Part shown: positions 8,254 to 17,272 of the stretch, in pieces
Numbering within the stretch: position 1 is the first letter of the stretch
Layout of the letters: each line of letters opens with the position of its first letter
Assembly: GCA_016715115.1 (NCBI GenBank)
Contig: JADKBM010000004.1
Coordinates: forward strand, 682,001-746,000
Length of the DNA: 64,000 bases
Direction: 5' to 3'
From: Acidobacteriota bacterium
GTDB lineage: Bacteria > Acidobacteriota > Blastocatellia > Pyrinomonadales > Pyrinomonadaceae
Notes under the pieces: model-generated
Told to the model about the DNA's origin: nothing
The model's database searches: none
Seen by the model: only the letters and a program-made list of their open reading frames with translations
Made by a program: the position numbers and the translations under genes

Positions 8254-8766
8254 TTATTCCTCCTTACCGAGACCGAGCGAGTCGCTCAGTTCTTTCTGTT
8301 TGCCGGCGTCACCGATGATGTCGTTCAGCATATTCTCGAGCTTTTCATTGCCGTCCATCTTGGAACGCAGATCGGAAAGCTTTTGGCGGGCCTCGACGAG
8401 TTTGCGAAGCGGGTCGATCTGCTGCACGACGTTGTCAGGCTCGAAATCCTCGATGTTGCTGAAGGTGAGATCAACGCCAACCTTGCTGCCGTCGTCCTGC
8501 ATCTTGTTCTCAACGGTAAAGGCCACACGCGGCTTCATGCCAGCCAGAACCTGATTAAAGTTATCAGGATCGATCTCGACGAACTTGCGGTTCTTGAGCG
8601 CCGGAAGCGGTTCTTCGGACTTGCCGACGAAATCGCCCATCACGCCTATCACAAACGGCAATTCTTTCAATTCGATCGCTCCGCCGACTTCCACATCATA
8701 GGTGATCTGGACTCGCGGGGGGCGAACACGGTCAATTTTATGTTGTATGCTCTCTTTACTTGGCAT
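8254..8766 (-). CDS. tssB: T6SS contractile sheath small subunit TssB
   Basis: 170 residues, standard for TssB (VipA/EvpA). Family landmarks are RVQITYDVEVGGA (about 19-31), ELPFVIGVMGDFVGK, LKNRKFVEIDPDNFNQVLAG and LTFSNIEDFEPDNVVQQI, with the C-terminal helix that ClpV contacts in other systems. The start ATG at 8766 is preceded by GGAGCAGGAAAA. It lies 61 bp after tssA and is coupled to tssC. Confidence 0.97.
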   Translation of the reverse strand: MPSKESIQHKIDRVRPPRVQITYDVEVGGAIELKELPFVIGVMGDFVGKSEEPLPALKNRKFVEIDPDNFNQVLAGMKPRVAFTVENKMQDDGSKVGVDLTFSNIEDFEPDNVVQQIDPLRKLVEARQKLSDLRSKMDGNEKLENMLNDIIGDAGKQKELSDSLGLGKEE

Positions 8767-8827
8767 TTTTCCTGCTCCTTTTCGTTTAGTATTCTTCCAA
8801 TCCTAACTTTCCGATAAAATCCAAAGC

Positions 8828-9961
8828 CTATTGATCCGACGATTCCGGCAAGTTGGTGTTGAAACCAAGCGTTTGCCGAAGATTGTAGATCACGGTCTCG
8901 TCCTTGATAACATCCTGGAGCCAAACCTCGAACGGCATATTGCCCCATTTCACGGCCCGCCCGACGACGTATGCGATCGGACTGTGCGGCTCGTTCTTCT
9001 TGAACCAATCGGCGACGTCGCTGAGTCGTTTGAGCGCGTCCTGACGGTTCTGGATCGCGCCGGTCGCAACTCCTGCCGCCTTGACGGTCACGGTACCGCC
9101 ATCTGCAGCCGTAACCTCTTCGACCGCTTCTTCCGCGGCGTCCGGTTCTTCGAGACGTTTCTCCTCGAGGATTTTCTTCGTCAACGTATGAACCTCGTCA
9201 AGCGACTTCTTCAGGTTGTTGGTTCCCGGCGCTTGATTAAGGTCGTATTTTTCCTCGATAACCTTGTTGAGGTCATTATACGCCGTCCAGCACTCTTCGA
9301 GAAGAAAATTTAACTCTTCGCAAAAGACGCGGCGGGTTTGCGACAATTCGGCGCGCCATTTGTTGGCCGTGACGCGGTTTTCCCGCTCGGCTTGGGCGCG
9401 CAGTTCGTTGAACTTCTGCTGCTCGGCGGTGTCGAGCGACTCAATGTTCTCGGGAATGTCAAATCGCTTCGAATCTTCATAATCTACAAAGCTATAACCT
9501 ACATAGCCCGTAATCTTTGCTTGTTTCAAAGCGAACGCCGCCTGAGCTTCCATCCACGCGAGCGCGTTCGCACGGCCTTCCATATCGCCTTCGTCGATGA
9601 CGGGATGCATCGTGTCCCAGAAAGTCTCCTGGAGCCGCGTCATCATTCGCAACGCATCGCGCAGACCGACAAACCCGTGTTCCTTGATGAGCGCTTCCGC
9701 AAACCACGCGGCGACCTGAAGGTCCTTCGAGTCCTTTTCGATCGAAGCCGATGCCAGCGCGATGACCTTCTTGTAGTCGGCAACCTTTAGTTCCGTCTGC
9801 CATTCGCCCTGGCTCAGGATCTCATCCGCGCGCCGCGCTTCGGAGACCTCGTCATAGAGCCCCGAATAACGAAGATACTCGCCCGAAGGATTCTCTTCCG
9901 AAATCGGTGTCAGAATCGCTTCGAAATCAACTACCGCCGGTTTTGGTACGATCTCAGCCAT
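8828..9961 (-). CDS. tssA: T6SS cap/baseplate protein TssA
   Basis: 377 residues with the ImpA N-terminal domain (about 10-150), visible as LTPISEENPSGEYLRYSGLY and the segment around FWDTMHPVIDEGDMEGRANA. A charged linker follows (about 250-310). The C-terminal domain contains RQDALKRLSDVADWFKKNEP and HSPIAYVVGRAVKWGNMPF, the usual TssA end. TssA coordinates tail-tube and sheath polymerisation. The start ATG at 9961 has GAGGAG upstream. It sits between the zincin-like gene and tssB. Confidence 0.94.
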   Translation of the reverse strand: MAEIVPKPAVVDFEAILTPISEENPSGEYLRYSGLYDEVSEARRADEILSQGEWQTELKVADYKKVIALASASIEKDSKDLQVAAWFAEALIKEHGFVGLRDALRMMTRLQETFWDTMHPVIDEGDMEGRANALAWMEAQAAFALKQAKITGYVGYSFVDYEDSKRFDIPENIESLDTAEQQKFNELRAQAERENRVTANKWRAELSQTRRVFCEELNFLLEECWTAYNDLNKVIEEKYDLNQAPGTNNLKKSLDEVHTLTKKILEEKRLEEPDAAEEAVEEVTAADGGTVTVKAAGVATGAIQNRQDALKRLSDVADWFKKNEPHSPIAYVVGRAVKWGNMPFEVWLQDVIKDETVIYNLRQTLGFNTNLPESSDQ

Positions 9962-10017
9962 TGAAAACTCCTCTCTCCCTGTTCGAACGCGGGCAGATCG
10001 ACTCTGCCCGGGCGACC

Positions 10018-10563
10018 CTACATTTTCAGCGTGTACTGCGGAACGTTTTTGCTAAGCGCCCCACCGAGGTATTTCAGTTCTGACGCCGTCGGCCGCATTC
10101 CCCGGTTAACGACCGGGGACGAAAGACCGCCGCCCCCAAGACTATGAATGTCCGCAAGCGGCTTGGGTTCCAGCTTGTTGTGGAGGATCTCGTGAAACGC
10201 GAGATTCGCCACAAGCCGCGTATAGTCCCTGTCGCCTTCCATTTCCGACAGGTAAACCTCCGAAATCGTTCCGGCCCCCGTCGTGTAGGTCGCGCCGGAA
10301 CCGTGGGACACCGTGCCGCCCTGCGCCTGAACTATGCTTCGCCGGCGCTCCTGCAAAAAATAAACGACAAGCTCGTGCGGCTGAACCTGACCGGCGCTTC
10401 CGCTCCAGGAAAAGTCAGACGATTCAAAGGCGCCGTTCGACTGTTTGCACGCTGCGTCCAAATACTCCTTCAAATAAAGACCACAGACATACATCGTTCC
10501 CTCGCCCCAGTAGAATTCGCTGCGGGCACCTCGATCGACGAGCCATAGCTTGAAGACCGCCAT
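10018..10563 (-). CDS. Zincin-like protein in the T6SS operon (candidate effector or accessory peptidase)
   Basis: 181 residues, starting at the ATG at 10563, one base after the tagJ stop codon, with CGGGAG as ribosome binding site. The most telling segment is AFHEILHNK (about 122-130), a HExxH zinc-protease motif, followed by LADIHSLGGGGLSSP (about 136-150), where a further His/Asp could complete the metal site. No signal peptide or membrane segment is visible. I do not know a named family. Its place between tagJ and tssA, with no housekeeping T6SS role assigned there, makes an effector or a processing peptidase plausible. No obvious immunity gene adjoins it. Confidence 0.6.
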   Translation of the reverse strand: MAVFKLWLVDRGARSEFYWGEGTMYVCGLYLKEYLDAACKQSNGAFESSDFSWSGSAGQVQPHELVVYFLQERRRSIVQAQGGTVSHGSGATYTTGAGTISEVYLSEMEGDRDYTRLVANLAFHEILHNKLEPKPLADIHSLGGGGLSSPVVNRGMRPTASELKYLGGALSKNVPQYTLKM

Positions 10564-10564
10564 A

Positions 10565-11359
10565 TCACTCCCGAACAAATTCGATCGACGAAATATCCAA
10601 AATGGGCATATGTTCACCGCCGACCGCGAAAAGCTTCGTGCCTTCGCCGATGTAGATCTCGTTGCCGGCATCGCGCCAATCCGAAAGGCGGCCGAGACGG
10701 ACATTTTCGTCGTCAGCCTTCCACGATTCGTTATAGAGAGCCGGAATAAAGACCTCGCCGTTCGTCCCGTTGCTCGTCTCGAGCTTTGCCTGGAGCCAGA
10801 AGTTGTCGCGCAGCGACTTGCGTTCGAAAAACTCGATCTTCTCGATCTGTTCAAAAGGCACCCACACGTAGCTGTCCTTGATTATCACTTCCAGGATCGC
10901 CGACGTCAGATCGTTGTAGTCGCGAAAATCCTCGGCATCCTTGCCGTTGACGCGACAGGCAAACGCCGGACGCTGTTCTTCGACGGTGTCGAGGATCTCT
11001 CGCGCTTCGCCGAGATTTCCTTCGCGGACGCGATTGTTCGCGGTCAGAAGCCCGTAAACATAATCCGGCGGCGTCTCAAGAAACTCCGGTTTCGAGCCTT
11101 TTGCGAAAAAGTCCGCGCGTTTCTGTTCGGCGGCGATGCACTGCCGGTAGATCAATGATCCGACCATCGCGGTCGTGTCCTGATGCCCGATGACGTCGAG
11201 TTGTCGGCCCGCGCGGTCCCAATCGCCAGCAAAACAGGCGAGTTCGAACAAGAAGATGCGTGCCGAATAGTCGGTCGGATTGGCCTTGACGACCGACAGC
11301 GCCGCTTCGATCGCGCCCTTCAGGTTTCCCGATTCAACAAGGTTTTTCGCTTCGTTCAT
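10565..11359 (-). CDS. tagJ: T6SS accessory protein TagJ (ImpE/SciE family)
   Basis: 264 residues. The N-terminal half is TPR-like (about 1-110, starting EAKNLVESGNLKGAIEAALS), and the C-terminal half contains VWVPFEQIEKIEFFERKSLR (about 163-182), DNFWLQAKLE and GEVFIPALY, characteristic of ImpE/TagJ. In studied systems TagJ binds the TssB N-terminus and tunes sheath recycling by ClpV. The start ATG at 11359 follows AGGTGAGAAA, and the stop is adjacent to the zincin-like gene start. Spacing to tssM is 8 bp. Confidence 0.9.
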   Translation of the reverse strand: MNEAKNLVESGNLKGAIEAALSVVKANPTDYSARIFLFELACFAGDWDRAGRQLDVIGHQDTTAMVGSLIYRQCIAAEQKRADFFAKGSKPEFLETPPDYVYGLLTANNRVREGNLGEAREILDTVEEQRPAFACRVNGKDAEDFRDYNDLTSAILEVIIKDSYVWVPFEQIEKIEFFERKSLRDNFWLQAKLETSNGTNGEVFIPALYNESWKADDENVRLGRLSDWRDAGNEIYIGEGTKLFAVGGEHMPILDISSIEFVRE

Positions 11360-11367
11360 TTTCTCAC

Positions 11368-14300
11368 CTACCTCAAAATATTTTCCGGCGCCCGCAGTTT
11401 ATAGACCTCTTTGTTGAACGGATCAACGCCCGGCGGCGTGACCTTCGCTTCAAGCATTTTGCCATTCTTCAGGCGATAAGAGATCCGATACGTGTTGTCG
11501 GTCTGTTTCTGCATTCCGGCCGAATTCAAGAACCGGAACAACCCCCACTGTCCGAGGAACGGCTTTTCATCGCCCGTGGCCGTAGTCGGTTTGGTTGTCG
11601 CCGTGTTCGACGAAGTATTGGAATTCCCCGACGTTGTCGTTCCCGAAGTCGTCGTCGCGCCGGACGAGACGACCTTGATTATGACGCCGGTCGCGCCTCC
11701 GCTCGTCGCCGGAAAGTCGATAGAAGCCGATGGTTTGTCGACCGACGAGATCGTTATTCCATCGATCGTCATCTCTACGACCGCCTCGTTCGGATTCAGG
11801 AGCTCGAAGTTGTAAGTGAACTTCACGTCGTCGCCTTTGCTGAACAAGGATTGCCGAAGGGTCAGCGCCTTGTTCACATAATCGACGAACTCCTGATTGA
11901 ATGGCGCGTTCGCCGGATCCTTTAGCTTCAATTGTCCGGGCGTGCCGTCAAAGTAGCGCTTCAGCTTCTCTTCGTAGAACTTCGTAAATCCTTTGCCTTT
12001 CGCGTAGTACTCACGCAAGTTGGCAAAATCCGCGTTGCTCTCGGTCTCCTCGAACGGATAACCAACCTCGGCCTTGCGCGCGAGCGGGACGACCTCGGAT
12101 TTCCATTGTTCGGCAAGCTGCTTGATCGTGTCGGCGCCGAACAGCGTTTTCAGATTATCGAGCGGCTGTTTCAACAGGTCCGCGATAAACGGAAGATCTT
12201 TGTTGAACGGCTTCGTTGAATTATTCACGGAGTCCGCCGCATTCTTCAGGTTGAGTTCCTTGTTGCGTTCTTCCTCGGACTTCGCGGTCAATTCCGCCAG
12301 GCGATTATCATCGACAACCGTGCTGTATCGACCCGAAACAGTTTCGAGGGTTGCAGCATAATCGTCGATCGGGGACTTCTTGTCCTTGCTGTCGCTGCGA
12401 ACGAAAGTCGTCAGCGGCAGAAAATCGCGGACGACCTGCGAATCCGCGCCGGTCGTCGGAAGTTTCTTCGAACTGAACCAACCGACGATCGAATCCCACC
12501 AGCCAAGCGTCGGCGGCGTCGCCAGATTCGTGTTTTTCGAGATCTCGGCCAGTAGGATCTTGATCGGGGAACTCGCCGACGAAAGCCCCGCGAGGGCTTC
12601 TTTCGCGGAAACCTTGTTCTGCTCGGTCGTGTTTTCCTTGCGAAACTGCTTGACCTTGATTCCCTTTGCGAAATTTTTCCAGTGATCGGAATAATCGCGG
12701 AAATACCGATCGCGAATCTTGCCGGCATCGGGCGACTCGATCATATCGGTGGCGGCTTTGACGGAATCGCATTTCTCTTCGATGACCCAATCGCACCCGG
12801 TCAACTCCGTTGCCGAAACCGCGATCGCCTGTTCCATTTGTTTGAAACCCTCGATGGTATATGCGCCGGGAACGGTATAATCTCCTTCGACAATGCCCGT
12901 GACGCCGCCTTCGCGCTGGAGGATCGCCTCGACGGACATCGTTGTTTTCGCGTCGACATCCTTCGAGATCTCGGTAACCTTGCGTCGGTAATATCGTTGA
13001 TATGCCGGGAACGCGCGGAGTTTGTTCCGGACTTCGGTGACGAGATTGGCGTTCGCTTGGTAGATCGGGAAGCGACCATCGCCCTCGATACGGTCGACCT
13101 GGCGCGCATAGAACTTGAGCTGACTTTCGGCGTCGTCCTGAAGATTAGCCGGAAGCTTCGAGGCTTCGAACCAATGGGTCTTGAGCGTGTTGAAGACATC
13201 CGATTCATTCGCCTTGTCACGATAATTCGGTGTCAGCATCAGGTAAACCTTGAGCAGATCGTAGTTCTTGCCAAGAAAGTCCTCTTCTTCCGTCGACAAC
13301 TGGGCCGCATTCTTGATCGGCGGACTGGAGACGAACTTCTTCATTTCGTCTTCCATTTTCTTCCGCGTCGGTTCCATAAACCGGCGGCTCAACGCGGTGT
13401 AATAGATATTCAACAGTTTCTCTTTATAAATACGATTACCCGAATAAAGTCCCATCCGGAGATAAAACGGCGGGCTGTTGCGGTCATATCCATCGAGTTT
13501 GTCCATCAGTAGGCGAAGCTGCTCGATGGCATTTATTTCGGAAGTCGATTCATCGGCGTTCTTCGTCAGCGGATCGCGATTGACGTCGGCCTTGGCGTTG
13601 TTCATCACCGCCAGCGCGCGGTCCGCCGCCTGGTTCAGCAAAGTCCGGTTGTTGACCGTCGAGACGACCGACAGAATCAAAAAGATCAACGTCAACCCGG
13701 CGGCAAACATCGTCAACAACCAGCTGAATATCGGCGGCCGCTGGCGTTGCTGCTGGAAGGTGCGAACGAGATCCTTGTCTCGCAAAATCACATCGCGAAA
13801 CAACTTTTCGACGAAATATGTCGACCCGACCGTCTGCGGAAGTTCCGGCGCCGTCCGTTTGCCCGGCGACGCGGTCAAATAGAAGCCGCGGAAAAACGGG
13901 TTTTCGGTGAACGGGTTCGGCCTGAAGAGCGCGGTGACAAAAGCGCCGAGTTTGCGGCGCGCGGAATTGAAATGCAGCGGGAAATTGAAGATACGGAGTT
14001 GCCGCACCGGCGGAAAAGGCGCGCTCAAACGCATCAGGCGCCGCTTCATCACCGAATCATTGAGCAGTGCGAACTCTTCGTCGAACATCGAATGCGCGGT
14101 CTCGCTTTTTTCGAGCGGAATCGTCGCACCCCAAACGAGCGTTTCGCCTTCCTTCTTCGACGTCGAGAAGGAATCACGAAAGCCTTCGATCGCGTCCGCG
14201 TGGTTAAAGATCAGGTAAACGGGAAAGCGAACTTTGAGGCGCTGCATCGCATCGTCGAGGCGAGCGCGCATAACTTTCGCGATCTCTTCGATCTCGCGCT

Positions 14301-15015
14301 CGTCGGCGTTCAGGATCTTGTCGGTGTCGGCAAACAGCAAAACCCCGTCGAGCGGCCGGTTCGGGCGCGATTTGCGGACGGTCTCAAGGATCGCGGACCA
14401 TTCGTCAACCTCGCCGCCTTCAGTTTGAAATCGTCCGGCCGTGTCGATGAACACCGCATCGGTCGTCACGCGCCAGTCGATGCCCGCCGTCGGCCGGATG
14501 ATCTTTTGCTCCGACTGCCGCTGGCTCGGGAGAGTCTGAAAATTCAAGTTCGAGCCGACGACGACCGACGATTTCCCGGATTTCGGAAGACCCGCGACGA
14601 GATACCACGGAAGCGAGTAAACTGCGTCCTCGCCGGCTTCGCCAAGATTCGAAGATCGCAGGTACTTGACGACCTCTTCGATGCCCTGCGGCAGTTCGGC
14701 ATAATCGCCCTTCGGAGCGGCGACCTTCTGCGGTTGTTCAGCGGGGGCCGCAGTTTCCTTCGCCTGGGTTTTCTCCTCGGCTTCCTTTTTCGCCGCTTCT
14801 TCCTTCTTCTTGCTGCGGCGCGAAACGACCCATCCGAGAATCAGCGTGAATGGCAGCGTCAGCAAGAGGACGACGATGACCATGATCCGCGTGTTGACCG
14901 GCAACCCCAACTTCTGACCACCGAAATAGGTCAAAAATCCGACGATCCCGTAAAAGGACATCAGGCCTCCGATTCCGAAGGCGAACTTCAATTGTTGGAC
15001 TTGCCACGAGCTCAT
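11368..15015 (-). CDS. tssM: T6SS membrane-complex protein TssM (IcmF)
   Basis: 1215 residues, normal for TssM, the inner-membrane core that spans the periplasm. Two N-terminal transmembrane helices lie at about 10-32 and 43-65, then a cytoplasmic Lys/Glu-rich linker and a GTPase-like domain with Walker A GLPKSGKS at 142-149. A third membrane helix (SWLLTMFAAGLTLIFLILSV, about 435-455) precedes the large periplasmic part. The C-terminus has a Thr/Ser-rich insertion (about 1115-1150) before the final beta domain. The start ATG at 15015 has no strong ribosome binding site; it is 30 bp after tssL. The retained Walker A motif indicates the nucleotide-binding TssM subtype. Confidence 0.95.
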   Translation of the reverse strand: MSSWQVQQLKFAFGIGGLMSFYGIVGFLTYFGGQKLGLPVNTRIMVIVVLLLTLPFTLILGWVVSRRSKKKEEAAKKEAEEKTQAKETAAPAEQPQKVAAPKGDYAELPQGIEEVVKYLRSSNLGEAGEDAVYSLPWYLVAGLPKSGKSSVVVGSNLNFQTLPSQRQSEQKIIRPTAGIDWRVTTDAVFIDTAGRFQTEGGEVDEWSAILETVRKSRPNRPLDGVLLFADTDKILNADEREIEEIAKVMRARLDDAMQRLKVRFPVYLIFNHADAIEGFRDSFSTSKKEGETLVWGATIPLEKSETAHSMFDEEFALLNDSVMKRRLMRLSAPFPPVRQLRIFNFPLHFNSARRKLGAFVTALFRPNPFTENPFFRGFYLTASPGKRTAPELPQTVGSTYFVEKLFRDVILRDKDLVRTFQQQRQRPPIFSWLLTMFAAGLTLIFLILSVVSTVNNRTLLNQAADRALAVMNNAKADVNRDPLTKNADESTSEINAIEQLRLLMDKLDGYDRNSPPFYLRMGLYSGNRIYKEKLLNIYYTALSRRFMEPTRKKMEDEMKKFVSSPPIKNAAQLSTEEEDFLGKNYDLLKVYLMLTPNYRDKANESDVFNTLKTHWFEASKLPANLQDDAESQLKFYARQVDRIEGDGRFPIYQANANLVTEVRNKLRAFPAYQRYYRRKVTEISKDVDAKTTMSVEAILQREGGVTGIVEGDYTVPGAYTIEGFKQMEQAIAVSATELTGCDWVIEEKCDSVKAATDMIESPDAGKIRDRYFRDYSDHWKNFAKGIKVKQFRKENTTEQNKVSAKEALAGLSSASSPIKILLAEISKNTNLATPPTLGWWDSIVGWFSSKKLPTTGADSQVVRDFLPLTTFVRSDSKDKKSPIDDYAATLETVSGRYSTVVDDNRLAELTAKSEEERNKELNLKNAADSVNNSTKPFNKDLPFIADLLKQPLDNLKTLFGADTIKQLAEQWKSEVVPLARKAEVGYPFEETESNADFANLREYYAKGKGFTKFYEEKLKRYFDGTPGQLKLKDPANAPFNQEFVDYVNKALTLRQSLFSKGDDVKFTYNFELLNPNEAVVEMTIDGITISSVDKPSASIDFPATSGGATGVIIKVVSSGATTTSGTTTSGNSNTSSNTATTKPTTATGDEKPFLGQWGLFRFLNSAGMQKQTDNTYRISYRLKNGKMLEAKVTPPGVDPFNKEVYKLRAPENILR

Positions 15016-15045
15016 AATTAGGGGCGTTGAGCCGTTCTCAAAGCG

Positions 15046-15723
15046 CTAAAACGGCAATTTCTTCATCGCTTCACTCAGGTAGAAAGACGTCATTACGAAC
15101 ATTATCAAATAAACTATAAACGCAAAGCCAAGACCACCGAAGGCGGCGACCTTTGCCCACGCCGGCATTTTTTTGGGCTTCGGCGGCTCCGGCTGGTCAT
15201 CGGCGTGCCAATGCGGCGAAAGCTCGACCGGACGGATCTTTCCGGCCTTGACCAGGGCATTCGCGGTCTGCTGCATGATCGCCAGAAATTTGTCCTTTTC
15301 GTAAACGGCGTAACGGCCCTTGAAACCGAGAAGCATACAAACGTAATAGATCTCGACCGCGTCGGCCGTGACGTCTATCTGTTTGATCATCGCCGAGAGC
15401 TTCTCGAAAAACTTGTTGCCGGCGAGCTGTTCGCCGAAATACTCAAGCTGCAGCGGATATTTTTCCCATTCTTCCTTGAGATGAAAATTGTTCGTCAGGA
15501 CGGTCTCGTCAACGAACGAGGCGAGCGCGAACTTCGCGACCTGAATGATCTTGCTGCTGAACCGATAGCGCTCGGCACGATTTTCAAAATCCTCGAGCAG
15601 TGATGCGATCTTCGGACGCAGGTCGAGCGAAGGCTGAACGATCCCTGCCTTGAGGCGCAGGATCAGATCGAAAACCGGTCCGGCAAACGCTACGAGATCA
15701 TTTTTGTTGCTTCGTTCAGACAT
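15046..15723 (-). CDS. tssL: T6SS membrane-complex protein TssL (DotU family)
   Basis: 225 residues. The cytoplasmic DotU domain fills about 1-180, with typical VAKFALASFVDETVLTNNF (about 63-81), WEKYPLQLEYFGEQLAGNKF and YYVCMLLGFKGRYAVYE. A Pro/Lys-rich linker leads to a single C-terminal transmembrane helix (AFGGLGFAFIVYLIMFVMTS, about 193-212). No peptidoglycan-binding OmpA domain follows, so this is the short form. The start ATG at 15723 directly abuts a heptamer-repeat element that separates it from tssK. Confidence 0.95.
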   Translation of the reverse strand: MSERSNKNDLVAFAGPVFDLILRLKAGIVQPSLDLRPKIASLLEDFENRAERYRFSSKIIQVAKFALASFVDETVLTNNFHLKEEWEKYPLQLEYFGEQLAGNKFFEKLSAMIKQIDVTADAVEIYYVCMLLGFKGRYAVYEKDKFLAIMQQTANALVKAGKIRPVELSPHWHADDQPEPPKPKKMPAWAKVAAFGGLGFAFIVYLIMFVMTSFYLSEAMKKLPF

Positions 15724-15844
15724 CCGTCGATTTTGGATTTTCGATTTTGGATTTTGGATTTGTGAAAATCCGAAATCAGTCCAATGCCGAAAATCCGTTT
15801 GTAACTAAAAATCCAAAATCACAAATCCCAATTCCCAAATCCAC
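15724..15844. repeat. Heptamer-repeat element with opposing arms between tssK and tssL
   Basis: A 121-bp gap made almost wholly of degenerate TTTTGGA/TTTCGGA heptamers in the plus orientation (about 15728-15762) and complementary AAATCCA/AAATCAC heptamers (about 15806-15842). The arms can fold into a long hairpin. It splits tssK from tssL inside the operon. No open frame of interest. Confidence 0.65.
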
Positions 15845-17197
15845 TCACGGTTTCACCGCGTACATCTCCAGCTGTTCGTCCGGAATTTCGTCCGGCACAT
15901 AAACCGCAATCACTTTCGAACCCTTGATTCCGTCCCAGTAGGGTCCGATCGTATCGAGCATAAAATACCTGAAGCCGACGCGCGTCGGGATCGGAGCCGG
16001 CGGCGGGCTCGCGTGCGTCAGCACCACGCCCGGCAACGCCGAACCGATGATCGTGTCGATGACGTCGCGCGACCCGATCTTGACGACGCGCGGCACACCT
16101 TCGATAAGCTTTGATTCCGGCATCTGGGCGCGAACCGCTAGATAGAAACCGGCGTCCTTCAAAAGCCGCTCGTCCTCGACGCGTCCGACATACAGCGTGT
16201 CGCGGGTCTTCTCGAGCGGAATCGGAACGCAGCGGCTCGGAATCACCGTTTCGAGCAACTCCTTGAGTTGCATCGATAGATTGAAAAACGTGAAATGAAG
16301 GTCGTCGTGATCGTACTTGACGATATCGCGCGGATAGAGTTCGGTCGCGAAGGTCATCAACTTGCCGACGATCTCAGCCATTTCAAGGTAAAGCTTCTCG
16401 GGATGCAACACCGGCGAGCGAAAGAAATGCGCCATCGTCGGGATCGCCGAGTTGATCGTGTGCAGCAACCAGAACACCGCGACTTCCGAGGTCGTGAAAT
16501 CGGCGAGCGACGCGTTTCGCTGCCGGCGCTGTTCACCGAGCGAGCCGCTTTTCGTGTTCAGGATCTCGACAAGCTGACGGAGCATCGTGACAAGCCACGC
16601 GGATGCCGAAACTTTCAGCGTCGCCGGAATAAAATCCTCGTTGATCTGCAATTGGCCGGTCGGCGTGCGCTTCAGTTCGGCGATCTTCATTGACGTGAAA
16701 CCGTCGCGCACCTCGTCGTCGAAAATTATCCTCAGATTGCTTTTCGCGTAGGCGAGTGTCTGCTCGTTAACGCCCGTGGTTTCATCCTTTGCGGTAAGAC
16801 CTTCCTGAAGAAACCTGACATTCGTGCTTGCCTTCGCCCCGTTCGGCTGGAAATTCGCCTCGCCGGCTTTCTTTGCCGGAATCGCGATATGGACGCCAAG
16901 CTTTTCGGCTTCGGGGCTGAAGTGATCACCGACCGGACGGAGGTCAGGAACCGCTTCGGCATCAGGAACATTGATCATCAATCCGTCTTGCAAAACGGCA
17001 TGACAACTGATGATTTGAAAATTACCATTCGCGATCGCTTCACGGTTGACCTGCAACTCAAGGATCCCATATTCGAACGGCATCATTGAGCGCACTCGCG
17101 AGTTGAGGAACTCCTCGTGATAGTTATCCCATTGCTGGAAGTGATGCGGAGTCAGAAGCATCCCTTCGTTCCAGACAATTTTGCGATACTTGCTCAT
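15845..17197 (-). CDS. tssK: T6SS baseplate-membrane adaptor TssK
   Basis: 450 residues, the usual size. TssK trimers connect the baseplate to TssL/TssM. The N-terminus is diagnostic: KIVWNEGMLLTPHHFQQWDN (about 7-26), then VRSMMPFEYGILELQVN. The C-terminal receptor-binding domain includes LTHASPPPAPIPTRVGFRYF and ends in the typical IAVYVPDEI strand region. The start ATG at 17197 lacks a strong ribosome binding site. It is 75 bp downstream of the YkgJ-type gene. Confidence 0.96.
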   Translation of the reverse strand: MSKYRKIVWNEGMLLTPHHFQQWDNYHEEFLNSRVRSMMPFEYGILELQVNREAIANGNFQIISCHAVLQDGLMINVPDAEAVPDLRPVGDHFSPEAEKLGVHIAIPAKKAGEANFQPNGAKASTNVRFLQEGLTAKDETTGVNEQTLAYAKSNLRIIFDDEVRDGFTSMKIAELKRTPTGQLQINEDFIPATLKVSASAWLVTMLRQLVEILNTKSGSLGEQRRQRNASLADFTTSEVAVFWLLHTINSAIPTMAHFFRSPVLHPEKLYLEMAEIVGKLMTFATELYPRDIVKYDHDDLHFTFFNLSMQLKELLETVIPSRCVPIPLEKTRDTLYVGRVEDERLLKDAGFYLAVRAQMPESKLIEGVPRVVKIGSRDVIDTIIGSALPGVVLTHASPPPAPIPTRVGFRYFMLDTIGPYWDGIKGSKVIAVYVPDEIPDEQLEMYAVKP

Positions 17198-17272
17198 ATT
17201 GTGATTAGGGACTTATGGTAAATCCTTCGTCCGAAATAGTAAATAGTAAATCGCAGATAACAAACTTCTTAT

